From contig NZ_JAAVUR010000022.1 in assembly GCF_018449545.1 (NCBI RefSeq), positions 1-64,000 on the forward strand: DNA of 64,000 bases. Direction: 5' to 3'. A program made the translations under genes and the position numbers. The stretch is from Granulicella sp. dw_53 (GTDB taxonomy: Bacteria > Acidobacteriota > Terriglobia > Terriglobales > Acidobacteriaceae). Below are positions 50,450 through 58,261 of this stretch, one piece after another; within the stretch, counting starts at the first letter, position 1, and the number at the start of each line of letters is the position of its first letter. The notes under the pieces are model-generated. The model did no database searches and was not told the DNA's origin. It saw only the letters and a program-made list of their open reading frames with translations.

Positions 50450-51500
50450 CTTTTGTGCTGGTTCCTTTTGTTTTGGGGGCGGGGCCGGTGGATTTGCGGA
50501 TGACCAGGGTGGGGTAGACGGTGTGGACGGCTCCGGCTACGGGTTTGGAGGAGGTGGGGTTGCGGGAGTTGATTAAGGCCCGGAAGGCGGCGTTGGCTAT
50601 TTCGGCGCGGGGGAGGTTGATGGTGGTGAGGGGCGGCATGGTGTAGGCGCTGAGTTGGATGTCGTCGCAGCCGATGATGGAGATGTCCTGGGGGATGCGG
50701 AGGCCGGCCTCGGTGATGGCTCCCATAGCGCCGATAGCGGTGAGGTCGTTGGAGGTGAGGATGGCGGTGGGATGGGCAGTGGGTCTGGCGCTGGATTTGG
50801 TTGAAGAGAGGATGCGCTGCATGGCGGCGTGGCCGCCGTCGACGCGGTAGTTGCCCTCCTGGATCAGGGAGGGGCTTTCGGGGAGTTTGCGTTTTGCGAT
50901 GTTCTCGCGGAAGGCTTCGAGGCGGGAGCGCGAGGAGGCGAGGTAGAGCGGGCCGCTGATGAAGGCGATATGGCGATGGCCGAGGCTGGCGAGGTGGTCC
51001 ATGGCAGCGCCGATGCCGGCCTGGTAGTCGATCTCGAGGTAGCTGATGCCGGGGCCGGGGGTGCCGGAGTCGAGGAAGACGAGAGGAATGTCGCGGCGGC
51101 TGAAGACCTGGACGAGGCGCTCCTCCATCTCAGAGGTCATGATGGCGAGGCCGTCGACCTTGCGCTGGAGCATGCGGGTGACGCATAGCTCCATGCGTTC
51201 GGCGTCGTAGTTGGTGTTGGCGATGAGGACTTCTTTGCCGTGCTTGATGGCGATGTCTTCGAAGGCCTTCACGATCTCGGGGAAGAAGGGGTTGGTGATG
51301 TCGGAGACGATGAGTCCGTAGAGGCTGGAGCGGCCGGAGCCGAGGGCGCGGGCGTTGGTGTTGGGGTAGAAGCCGAGGGCGTCGATGGCGCGGCGGACGC
51401 GCTCAGCGGTGCGGGGGCTGACCCGGGCGGAACCATTCATGGTGCGGGAGACGGTGGCGGTGGAGACGTTGGCACGTTTGGCAACGGCTTTGATGTTCAT
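50412..51500 (-). CDS. LacI-family transcriptional regulator
   Basis: 362 residues. The N-terminal helix-turn-helix and hinge are canonical: I-K-A-V-A-K-R-A-N-V-S-T-A-T-V-S-R-T and V-R-R-A-I-D-A-L-G-F-Y-P-N, followed by a periplasmic-binding-protein-like effector domain (G-L-I-V-S-D-I-T-N-P-F-F-P-E-I, then F-I-S-G-P, I-I-G-C-D-D-I). The last dozen residues (G-A-P-P-F-L-Q-L-H-R-K and the stop) are encoded by a REP element, so the tail is recent. It is divergent from the GH5-like gene at 51650, which it probably controls, together with GH38. The sugar ligand is unknown. Confidence 0.92.
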   Translation of the reverse strand: MNIKAVAKRANVSTATVSRTMNGSARVSPRTAERVRRAIDALGFYPNTNARALGSGRSSLYGLIVSDITNPFFPEIVKAFEDIAIKHGKEVLIANTNYDAERMELCVTRMLQRKVDGLAIMTSEMEERLVQVFSRRDIPLVFLDSGTPGPGISYLEIDYQAGIGAAMDHLASLGHRHIAFISGPLYLASSRSRLEAFRENIAKRKLPESPSLIQEGNYRVDGGHAAMQRILSSTKSSARPTAHPTAILTSNDLTAIGAMGAITEAGLRIPQDISIIGCDDIQLSAYTMPPLTTINLPRAEIANAAFRALINSRNPTSSKPVAGAVHTVYPTLVIRKSTGPAPKTKGTSTKAGAPPFLQLHRK

Positions 51501-51649
51501 AGGGCGTGGCTGTCGAAGGGATCAATGTAACGGGACCAGTCTACGCGAGACGAGGCAGGACTTTGTATCTCTTCGTAGTGCTGGTGTTATATCTTGGCCG
51601 CGAACGGTTTCCAGGCTTTTTGGGATTTTTGAACTTCGGAGGATTTCTG

Positions 51650-52789
51650 ATGCGCTCTCGTTTTTGTGTGTGGTCGATGATGCTGGCGGTGAGTCTGATG
51701 CTGGCCAAACCCGCGAAGGCCGCCGATGCGGCTCGGTGGACGGAGGCGCAGGCGAATGCCTGGTATGCGAAGCAGCCGTGGCTGGTGGGGGCGAACTATG
51801 TGCCTTCGGACGCGATCAACCAGTTGGAGATGTTTCAGGCGGAGACGTTCAATCCGGCGATCAACGATAAGGAGCTGGCGCTGGCTGAGGGGATCGGCAT
51901 GAACACGATGCGGGTGTTTCTGCAGGACCAGCTTTGGACGCAGGACCCGAAGGGCTTTACGAAGCGGCTGGATGCGTTTCTGGCGATTGCGGCGAAGCAC
52001 CATATACGGCCTCTGCTGGTGTTGTTCGATTCGTGCTGGGAGCCGCTGCCGAAGCTGGGACCGCAGCATCCGCCGATTCCGGGGGTGCATAACTCGGGGT
52101 GGGTGCAGAGTCCGGGGGCGAAGGAGCTGGCGGACCGCGGGTATGAGCCGAAGCTGGAGGCTTATGTGAAGGGCGTGGTTGGGGCGTTTGCGAAGGATGA
52201 CCGCGTGTTGGGCTGGGATGTCTGGAACGAGCCGGACAATGGGAATGAGTCGTCGGTGAAGAACGAGATGCCGGGCAAGGCGGCGCGGGTGGCGGAGCTG
52301 TTGCCGAAGGTGTTTGCGTGGGCGCGGGAGGCGCATCCGACGCAGCCGCTGACGAGTGGGGTGTGGACGTGGAACTGGCCTGATCCGGCGGCGGGGAATG
52401 CGGTGGTGCGGATACAGGTGGACGAGTCGGATGTGATCTCGTTCCATGATTATGGATGGCCGGAGGGCTTCGAGAAGAAGGTGGTGGAGTTACAGAGGTA
52501 TCATCGGCCGATTATTTGTACGGAGTATATGGCTCGTGGAGCGGGGAGTACGTTCGATGGGACTTTGCCGGTGGCTAAAAAATACAACGTTGGGGCGATG
52601 AACTGGGGGCTGGTGGCGGGGAAGACGCAGACTTATCTGCCCTGGGATTCCTGGCAGAAGCCTTATGTTTTGTCGCAGCCTACGGTTTGGTTTCATGAGG
52701 TGTTTCGGCAGGACGGGACGCCTTACCGGCAGCATGAGGTGGATTTGATTCGGGAGCTGACGGGGCGGGGGTTGGTTGCGGTTCGGTAG
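51650..52789 (+). CDS. Exported GH5-like (cellulase-family) glycoside hydrolase
   Basis: 379 residues from the ATG at 51650 (GGAGG seven bases upstream). A signal peptide ends near A-K-A-A-D-A. The clan GH-A barrel shows M-N-T-M-R-V-F-L-Q-D near residue 84, then the acid/base Glu194 in W-D-V-W-N-E-P-D-N-G, and the nucleophile Glu292 in I-C-T-E-Y-M-A-R. Both catalytic residues are present. The subfamily and substrate cannot be read from the sequence; beta-mannan or beta-glucan is plausible. It is divergent from the LacI gene, and a terminator follows. Confidence 0.87.
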   Translation: MRSRFCVWSMMLAVSLMLAKPAKAADAARWTEAQANAWYAKQPWLVGANYVPSDAINQLEMFQAETFNPAINDKELALAEGIGMNTMRVFLQDQLWTQDPKGFTKRLDAFLAIAAKHHIRPLLVLFDSCWEPLPKLGPQHPPIPGVHNSGWVQSPGAKELADRGYEPKLEAYVKGVVGAFAKDDRVLGWDVWNEPDNGNESSVKNEMPGKAARVAELLPKVFAWAREAHPTQPLTSGVWTWNWPDPAAGNAVVRIQVDESDVISFHDYGWPEGFEKKVVELQRYHRPIICTEYMARGAGSTFDGTLPVAKKYNVGAMNWGLVAGKTQTYLPWDSWQKPYVLSQPTVWFHEVFRQDGTPYRQHEVDLIRELTGRGLVAVR

Positions 52790-52807
52790 TTGAGGTTCCA
52801 GGTTAAT

Positions 52808-52842
52808 GATAAAAGCTCCTCCATTGTGGAGGAGCTTTTATC
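52808..52842 (+). terminator. Terminator of the GH5-like gene
   Basis: GATAAAAGCTCCTCCA and its exact complement form a 16-base stem around TTG, 18 bases past the stop, with T-rich arms. Confidence 0.85.
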
Positions 52843-52869
52843 GTGTTGGGATTGGTGCGGCTTTGAGAG

Positions 52870-52936
52870 AAGGCCCGGGGCTGAAGCCCCTTCTTGATGT
52901 GCTATTTTCGTAGGGCTAAAGCCCTACGCTTAATCC
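52870..52936. repeat. Double-hairpin repeat, copy 2
   Basis: aaggcccggggctgaagcccctt followed by cgtagggctaaagccctacg and cttaatcc, the same pair of stems as at 24932-25000. It lies between the convergent GH5-like and GH38 genes and might also act as a terminator for the latter. Confidence 0.75.
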
Positions 52937-52985
52937 CCAAGGACTAGGACGAAGGTAGGGCTGGTTCCAGCGACAAGGACATCGG

Positions 52986-55900
52986 TTATGGTCTTACTGA
53001 TGCGATGGGGCTGGGGGTGTGGGGGTAGTCTACGCGGATGGTTAGGATCTCGTAGGGGTGGATGGGGACGGTTACTTTGTTTCCGGTCAGGGTGAGGGGG
53101 GAGCCGAGGGGTTTCTCCATGAGGTTGGTCTCGGTGGCGGCGGTGGCTCCTGGGGGGACGGTGAAGGTTACGGAGGAGTCTTTGCCGGCCCACTCGAAGA
53201 CGCGGAAGAGGAGGGCGTTGTCGTCTTCGGCTTTCTTGATGGCGGTGAGGACTACGTTCTCCGGGGTGACGGAGGCGAGGGAGTGTTCTAGGGGCAGGGT
53301 GCCGGTGTGGGGCAGGAGCTGAGTGCCGCGGAGCTCGTAGTTGTACTGGTAGCCTAGGCGCTCCGTGAGGGCTTGCTTCCAGGTTCCGGCGTGAGGGTAG
53401 AGGGCGTAGCTGAAGTGCTGGTGGCCGCGGTCGGCTTCGGGGTCGGGCCAGGTGGGGGAGCGCAGGAGGGAGAGGCGAAGCATGTTGCCTACGGCGTCGT
53501 AGCCGTACTTGGCCTCGTTGAGGAGGCTGAAGCCGTGCTGTCCGTCGCCGAGGTCGGCCCAGCGCATGGCGGGGACTTCGAACTGGGCCTGCTCCCAGGT
53601 GTTGTTGCGGGTGGTGGGACGGTCGATGGAGCCGTAGGGGATCTCGTAGGTGGCGTAGGCGCTGGAGGCGGCGAGGGGGAAGGCCGCCTTGAGGAGGACG
53701 TGGGTCTCGTGCCAGTCGATGTCGTTAATGACGTCGACGGTGTTGGAGTTGGCGTAGAGCTGGAGGTCTTGCACGAACTTGGAGCTCTGCCAGGTGCGGC
53801 TGACGCGGATGACGGCGCGCAACGGGGTGTTTTCGACGAGGGTGACGGAGTCGACGCTGGTGATGGGTGTCATCTTGTCGAGGGTGCCGGGGTCGATGTT
53901 CCAGGCGTCGTAGTCCTTCGGGGTGTCCTTGAAGGTCTGGAGTTGGTTGCCGCAGGCGCCTGTTGCGAGGGATTCGAAGTTGGCTTTCTTGTCGAAGAGG
54001 CTGGTGATGCAGCCGGTGGCGGGGTCGACGACGACGCGGAGGAAGGCGTTCTCCATGGTGGTGCCGCTGGCCTTGAGGTCGGAGGTAAAGGGTTTCGCGC
54101 CGGGGACGGCGTGGAGGACTTCGTAGCCGAGGGAGGGAACGTCCTTGGCTTGCACGAGGAGTTTGTAGGTGTTGGTCTTGGGATCGCTGGAGACGATGGA
54201 GGTGGGGACGACGCGGTTTTTAGAGTCGAGGAGGGAGACGCCGGTGGCAGAGGTGGGCATCTGGACGTCGACGGTGGTGACGCCGGTGTGGGGCCAGGCG
54301 AGGGGGTTGAAGATGAGGACGGGGACTTCGCCGGCGGCTTTGGTATTGATGTCGGCGGCTACGGTGTGGAGGGAGTCTTTGGAGATCTCGCTGGTCTCGA
54401 GGCGGACCTTGTCGAACTCTTCCTGGGCTTCTTTATAGATGATGCCGATGCCGGAGCCGGCGGCGAGGTCGTGGAAGCCGTTGAAGGTGATTTTTTTCCA
54501 GGCGTCGGTGAGCTCGCTGTTGGGGTAAGAGGAGCCTTTGAGCCAGGCGAGGGAGGCGTACTTCTCGGCGTTGAGGGTTTGCTCTTCGGACTCGCGCATG
54601 TTGCGCTTATGCTGGGCCTGGGTGGTCATGACGCCGCGGTGGTACTCGAAGTACATCTCGGAGTTCCAGGTGGGGATGGCGATCTTGCCGGGTTCGGTGG
54701 GTGGTGCGGTGTAGCCCTTGGCGATGGAGTTGTAGTCCCAGGTGGGCGAGGTGGAGGCTAGTTGCTGCTCGGCGCGGGTGAAGTAGGATTGCGCGGTGCC
54801 GAACTGCATCTTGGGCATGACGCGGCCGGGCTGGGCCCAGTGCTGTCCCTCGTCGAGGATGGCGCGGGTAGGGCCGCCGCCGTGGTCGCCGATGCCGTAG
54901 AGGTCCATCATCTCGGTCATGCCAGGGGCTTGTTTGCGGGCTTCGGCGAGGTCGAGGGAGAGGCGGAGGGGGTTGAGGTTGTTGTTGGCGTAGTCGTGGG
55001 GGAAGTAGGTGAGGACCTTGCTGCCGTCAGGGGACTGCCAGTAGAAGAGTTTGAAGGGGAGCTGGTTGGTGTCGTTCCAGCGCATCTTCTGGGTGACAAA
55101 GTAGTCCATGCCTGAGCGCTTGTAGATCTGGGGGAGCTGCCAGTTGTAGCCGAAGGAGTCGGGGTTCCAGCCGATGCGGACGTCGACGCCGTACTGCTTC
55201 TGGAAGAAGCGCTTGCCGAGGAGGAGGGAGCGGACCTGGGATTCGCCGTCGGGCATGTTGAGGTCGGGCTCGATCCACATGCCACCGACGATCTCCCAGC
55301 GGCCTTCCTTGATGCGCTGCTTGATCTCCTCGTTCATCTGGGGGTACTTATCGGCGATCCACTCGTTGTACTGGGCGGCGGACTGGGTGTAGGTGTAGTC
55401 GGGGTACTCGTTCATGAGCTGAAGCGCGGTGGAGAAGGTGCGCTTGACTACGTCGACCGTCTCGGTGACCGGCCAGAGCCAGGCGGCGTCGATGTGGGAG
55501 TTGCCGGTGAGGTGCAGGGTGGCCTGCTGGAGGATGGGGCGGATGGAGTCGAGGGTCTGGGAGGCCTGGTTGAGGGAGGCGTCGAACTTCTTCTGGTTGT
55601 TCTGGTCGAGGGCCTTGAGGTCTACGGCGTGGATGGCCTGCTGGAGGGTGGCCAGGTCTTTGGGGGTGTCCTTGGAGAGCGAGGGGATGAGGGCGGCGGA
55701 GGAGAGAAACTCGAGACGGAGGTCGGCGGGGTTGGGACGGTTGGCGGCGAAGTCGATCTTGAGGACGGCGGAGTTGAAGGTCTTGGCGTCGACGGTGTGG
55801 AGGAGCTTGACGGCGACGACGATCTTGTCGCCGGGCTTGGCGGGATCGAAGAGGGCGATGGGCTCGAGGTCGTCGCCGAGGGCTACGCGGCGGCCGTTGA

Positions 55901-56315
55901 AGTAGATGATGGTGGGGATGGGGCCGTTGGCTCCGGCACGGAACTGGAACCAGATGCGCGCGCCGGTGAGGTCGTAGCCGTTGAGGTTCTTGGGGACTTC
56001 GATGGTGCGGCGGTACCAGGCGGCTTCGGTGGAGGCTTTGCTGTGGGCTTCGACGGTGGGCCAGGAGGAGTCGTCGAGGTCTACAGCTTCGCCGTGGGCG
56101 AGGTCGCCGGCGTGGTAGCGCCACTGTGCTGCGGGAAGGGTGTCGAAGGCGGAGAGGCGTTCTATGACTTGCTGGGAGTCGGCGGGGAGGGTTTTGACCA
56201 GAGCGTCGACTTCTTTATTTGACTGGGCCTGCGCGGAGATGGCGAGGAGGGAAAAGGGCAGCACGAGGGCCGCGAGGAGGTTACGCGCGAGGGCGGAGAG
56301 AGACGGAGAGGTCAC
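52986..56315 (-). CDS. Exported GH38 alpha-mannosidase
   Basis: 1109 residues from a GTG with AAGGAG six bases upstream. A signal peptide (L-L-A-A-L-V-L-P-F-S-L-L-A) is followed by an N-terminal beta domain (60-200). The GH38 catalytic domain starts with the zinc motif H-I-D-A-A-W-L-W at 274-281, then G-G-M-W-I-E-P-D-L-N, and the nucleophile Asp386 in G-W-N-P-D-S-F-G-Y. The third zinc residue group (G-D-H-G-G-G) and H-D-L-A-A-G-S-G lie further on. The C-terminal part is beta-rich, as in the family. It cleaves alpha-mannosides outside the cytoplasm. Located beside LacI and GH5-like genes, it suggests a mannose-containing glycan. Confidence 0.92.
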   Translation of the reverse strand: MTSPSLSALARNLLAALVLPFSLLAISAQAQSNKEVDALVKTLPADSQQVIERLSAFDTLPAAQWRYHAGDLAHGEAVDLDDSSWPTVEAHSKASTEAAWYRRTIEVPKNLNGYDLTGARIWFQFRAGANGPIPTIIYFNGRRVALGDDLEPIALFDPAKPGDKIVVAVKLLHTVDAKTFNSAVLKIDFAANRPNPADLRLEFLSSAALIPSLSKDTPKDLATLQQAIHAVDLKALDQNNQKKFDASLNQASQTLDSIRPILQQATLHLTGNSHIDAAWLWPVTETVDVVKRTFSTALQLMNEYPDYTYTQSAAQYNEWIADKYPQMNEEIKQRIKEGRWEIVGGMWIEPDLNMPDGESQVRSLLLGKRFFQKQYGVDVRIGWNPDSFGYNWQLPQIYKRSGMDYFVTQKMRWNDTNQLPFKLFYWQSPDGSKVLTYFPHDYANNNLNPLRLSLDLAEARKQAPGMTEMMDLYGIGDHGGGPTRAILDEGQHWAQPGRVMPKMQFGTAQSYFTRAEQQLASTSPTWDYNSIAKGYTAPPTEPGKIAIPTWNSEMYFEYHRGVMTTQAQHKRNMRESEEQTLNAEKYASLAWLKGSSYPNSELTDAWKKITFNGFHDLAAGSGIGIIYKEAQEEFDKVRLETSEISKDSLHTVAADINTKAAGEVPVLIFNPLAWPHTGVTTVDVQMPTSATGVSLLDSKNRVVPTSIVSSDPKTNTYKLLVQAKDVPSLGYEVLHAVPGAKPFTSDLKASGTTMENAFLRVVVDPATGCITSLFDKKANFESLATGACGNQLQTFKDTPKDYDAWNIDPGTLDKMTPITSVDSVTLVENTPLRAVIRVSRTWQSSKFVQDLQLYANSNTVDVINDIDWHETHVLLKAAFPLAASSAYATYEIPYGSIDRPTTRNNTWEQAQFEVPAMRWADLGDGQHGFSLLNEAKYGYDAVGNMLRLSLLRSPTWPDPEADRGHQHFSYALYPHAGTWKQALTERLGYQYNYELRGTQLLPHTGTLPLEHSLASVTPENVVLTAIKKAEDDNALLFRVFEWAGKDSSVTFTVPPGATAATETNLMEKPLGSPLTLTGNKVTVPIHPYEILTIRVDYPHTPSPIASVRP

Positions 56316-56528
56316 GGAGGCTCCTTGATGTTAGTCGTCGGGACCGGTATCGGCTACGGCGCGGATAGACCGGGGGGACGCCCAAAGGGAGTCTAACGCA
56401 GGAGAGCGGGTATGTGGTGGCAGGGTAGGGATTGAGATGGCTTCGGAGGTACGGCCGATGGGGCTGCATGTATGGGGCGGATGTTCTCGCGTAGCATCGT
56501 AAGTACCTGCTGAAGTTATCGGCGCGGG

Positions 56529-57791
56529 ATGGTTTTATCTATGCGGATTTTCTGTTTGCAGCGAGTGTTTCCGGTTGGTCGACGCGAGCTGTTGCGAGGT
56601 GTGGTGGTGTTGGCGGCTCTGTGCGTTGGGCCGATGGGGCTGGCGCAGACGCTGGCTCGTCCGGGCTGGGTGGGGTCGGGGCTTACGGTGAACACCTGGT
56701 GGCGGCATGCTTTTGTGTATGCAGTGGATGCGCACGCGGACGGTGGCTTGAAGGGTGTAACTGCGCGGATGGATGCGATGCAGGCGCTGGGTGTGGATGC
56801 TATGTTGCTGCGCGGGGTGCAGAGTGGGATGGAGGCGGGGATCGACCCGGCGGCGGGGGCTATGGAGGACTTCGACGAGGTGTTGTTGCAGGCGAGCCGC
56901 CACAACCTGCGGGTGTTGGTGGAATTGAGCCCGAAGACGTCGAGTGAGGATGTTACTGGAGTAGCAAGGTTCTGGTTGAGCCGTGGGGTTGCGGGTTTCC
57001 GGTTGGTGGCTGCCGGGGATAGCGCGGCGCAGATGCGGCAGTTGCGGGCGGCGGCGAAGAGCTATGTGGGCGAGAGAGTGATGATTGGCGATGCGGCTTT
57101 GAGCAGCATTGCGGTGCCGGTGGATCCTGCTGACGGCGAGTCCGCCGATGCCTCCAAGGGGCGCAGGGCAGATGCTCCGCGGAGTGCGGTGCGGGCTGGG
57201 GATGGGCCACAGCTTCTGCTGGATGCTTCGATTGCGGTTGCGCCGTTGAATGTAGCGGCGATCCGGATGGCGTTGGAGAAGAACGATTCGTTGAGCCGGG
57301 CGGGGACTGGGGTTCCGATGCTGGCTACGGCGGAGGGCGCGGGTGGCGGGCCGGAGTCCGGCAAGGTGGTAGCTACGCTGCTGCTGAGCACGCGAGGTGG
57401 AGCGATGATCCGCGCGGGGGAAGAGGGTTCGGGCGAAGGGGCTGAGGCGCAGGCGTTGAGCCGCTGGTACAAGCAGATGAGCGCGATGCAGCATAGCAAT
57501 GGGACGGTTCGGACGGGTGTGAGTGCGGTGCTGAACCATGACGACCAGAGTGTGGTGGCCTGGGTGCGGCGGCCACAGGTGGTGTCGTATCACTCGCCGG
57601 CGGTGGTGTTTCTGTGCAACATGACGGATAAGCCGGTGACTCTTTCTCTGCGGTCGGATATGCAAGGGCTCAAGCTGAAGGGGAACTTTCTGCGAACGGT
57701 GATGCGGACCGACGAGGGCATGGGGGCGATGAGCTTGGACACGGTGAAGGTCGCTCCGCATGGAGTTTATATTGGGACGCTGCAGTATTAG
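56529..57791 (+). CDS. Exported GH13-like protein with degenerate active site
   Basis: 420 residues; the start may be 56529 or the ATG at 56541. A signal-like N-terminus (L-R-G-V-V-V-L-A-A-L-C-V-G) is followed by W-W-R-H-A-F-V-Y-A-V-D-A-H-A-D-G, the usual alpha-glucosidase opening, and by L-K-G-V-T-A-R-M-D-A-M-Q-A-L-G-V-D-A. The beta-4 segment reads G-V-A-G-F-R-L-V-A-A, with Val replacing the nucleophile Asp, and the later Asp/His segments are also lost. R-G-G-A-M-I-R-A-G-E-E and a C-terminal beta-sandwich with D-D-Q-S-V-V-A-W-V-R-R and V-F-L-C-N-M-T-D-K-P-V-T-L remain. The protein is most likely non-catalytic, perhaps glycan-binding. GH38 is divergent upstream. Confidence 0.75.
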   Translation: MVLSMRIFCLQRVFPVGRRELLRGVVVLAALCVGPMGLAQTLARPGWVGSGLTVNTWWRHAFVYAVDAHADGGLKGVTARMDAMQALGVDAMLLRGVQSGMEAGIDPAAGAMEDFDEVLLQASRHNLRVLVELSPKTSSEDVTGVARFWLSRGVAGFRLVAAGDSAAQMRQLRAAAKSYVGERVMIGDAALSSIAVPVDPADGESADASKGRRADAPRSAVRAGDGPQLLLDASIAVAPLNVAAIRMALEKNDSLSRAGTGVPMLATAEGAGGGPESGKVVATLLLSTRGGAMIRAGEEGSGEGAEAQALSRWYKQMSAMQHSNGTVRTGVSAVLNHDDQSVVAWVRRPQVVSYHSPAVVFLCNMTDKPVTLSLRSDMQGLKLKGNFLRTVMRTDEGMGAMSLDTVKVAPHGVYIGTLQY

Positions 57792-57892
57792 GTTTGCCGC
57801 ATCGCTAAGCGCGGATTTATCAGGTTAGGTGAAGTGGGTGGCTCACTCCTTGTAACTTCGGCTTGCTCTAACTTCTAAGTGACCTTGCGGAT

Positions 57893-58228
57893 CTAGCTCT
57901 TTGCGAGGGATATTACAACGCCGCCAGCGACGATCAAAGAACCTCCTATGATGACTTCTTTTGAAGGAGTTTGCTTGAAGACGAGCCATGAGAATAGCTG
58001 CGCGATTACAAAGAAGAAGACGACGTATAGGCCTAGGAGCTTTCCGAAGTCCCAGGGCGGCGCGTTTACAGTCCATCCGTAGGCGAAGAGGACTATTGCC
58101 GCCAAAGTGAATAGGAAAAGACGATGCCAGTGGGTCGTTGTATGCAATCCGATGCGGATGATAGCGTCGCCACCGGCCTCGAGCGCCGCGGCTAGAAGTA
58201 GAACTAGTATTGCTGTACTTCGACTCAT
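57893..58228 (-). CDS. Small four-helix membrane protein (SMR/DMT-like)
   Basis: 111 residues, almost all hydrophobic in four segments. The first contains L-L-A-A-A-L-E-A-G-G-D-A, with a Glu placed as in the proton/substrate site of small multidrug resistance proteins. The third contains V-V-F-F-F-V-I-A-Q-L-F-S-W-L-V-F and the fourth G-G-S-L-I-V-A-G-G-V-V-I. It lies 33 bases after the debranching-enzyme gene and is probably the last gene of that operon. The substrate is unknown. Confidence 0.7.
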   Translation of the reverse strand: MSRSTAILVLLLAAALEAGGDAIIRIGLHTTTHWHRLFLFTLAAIVLFAYGWTVNAPPWDFGKLLGLYVVFFFVIAQLFSWLVFKQTPSKEVIIGGSLIVAGGVVISLAKS

Positions 58229-58261
58229 ATTGACTTACTAATTTCGCTTATTTTATTAGCT

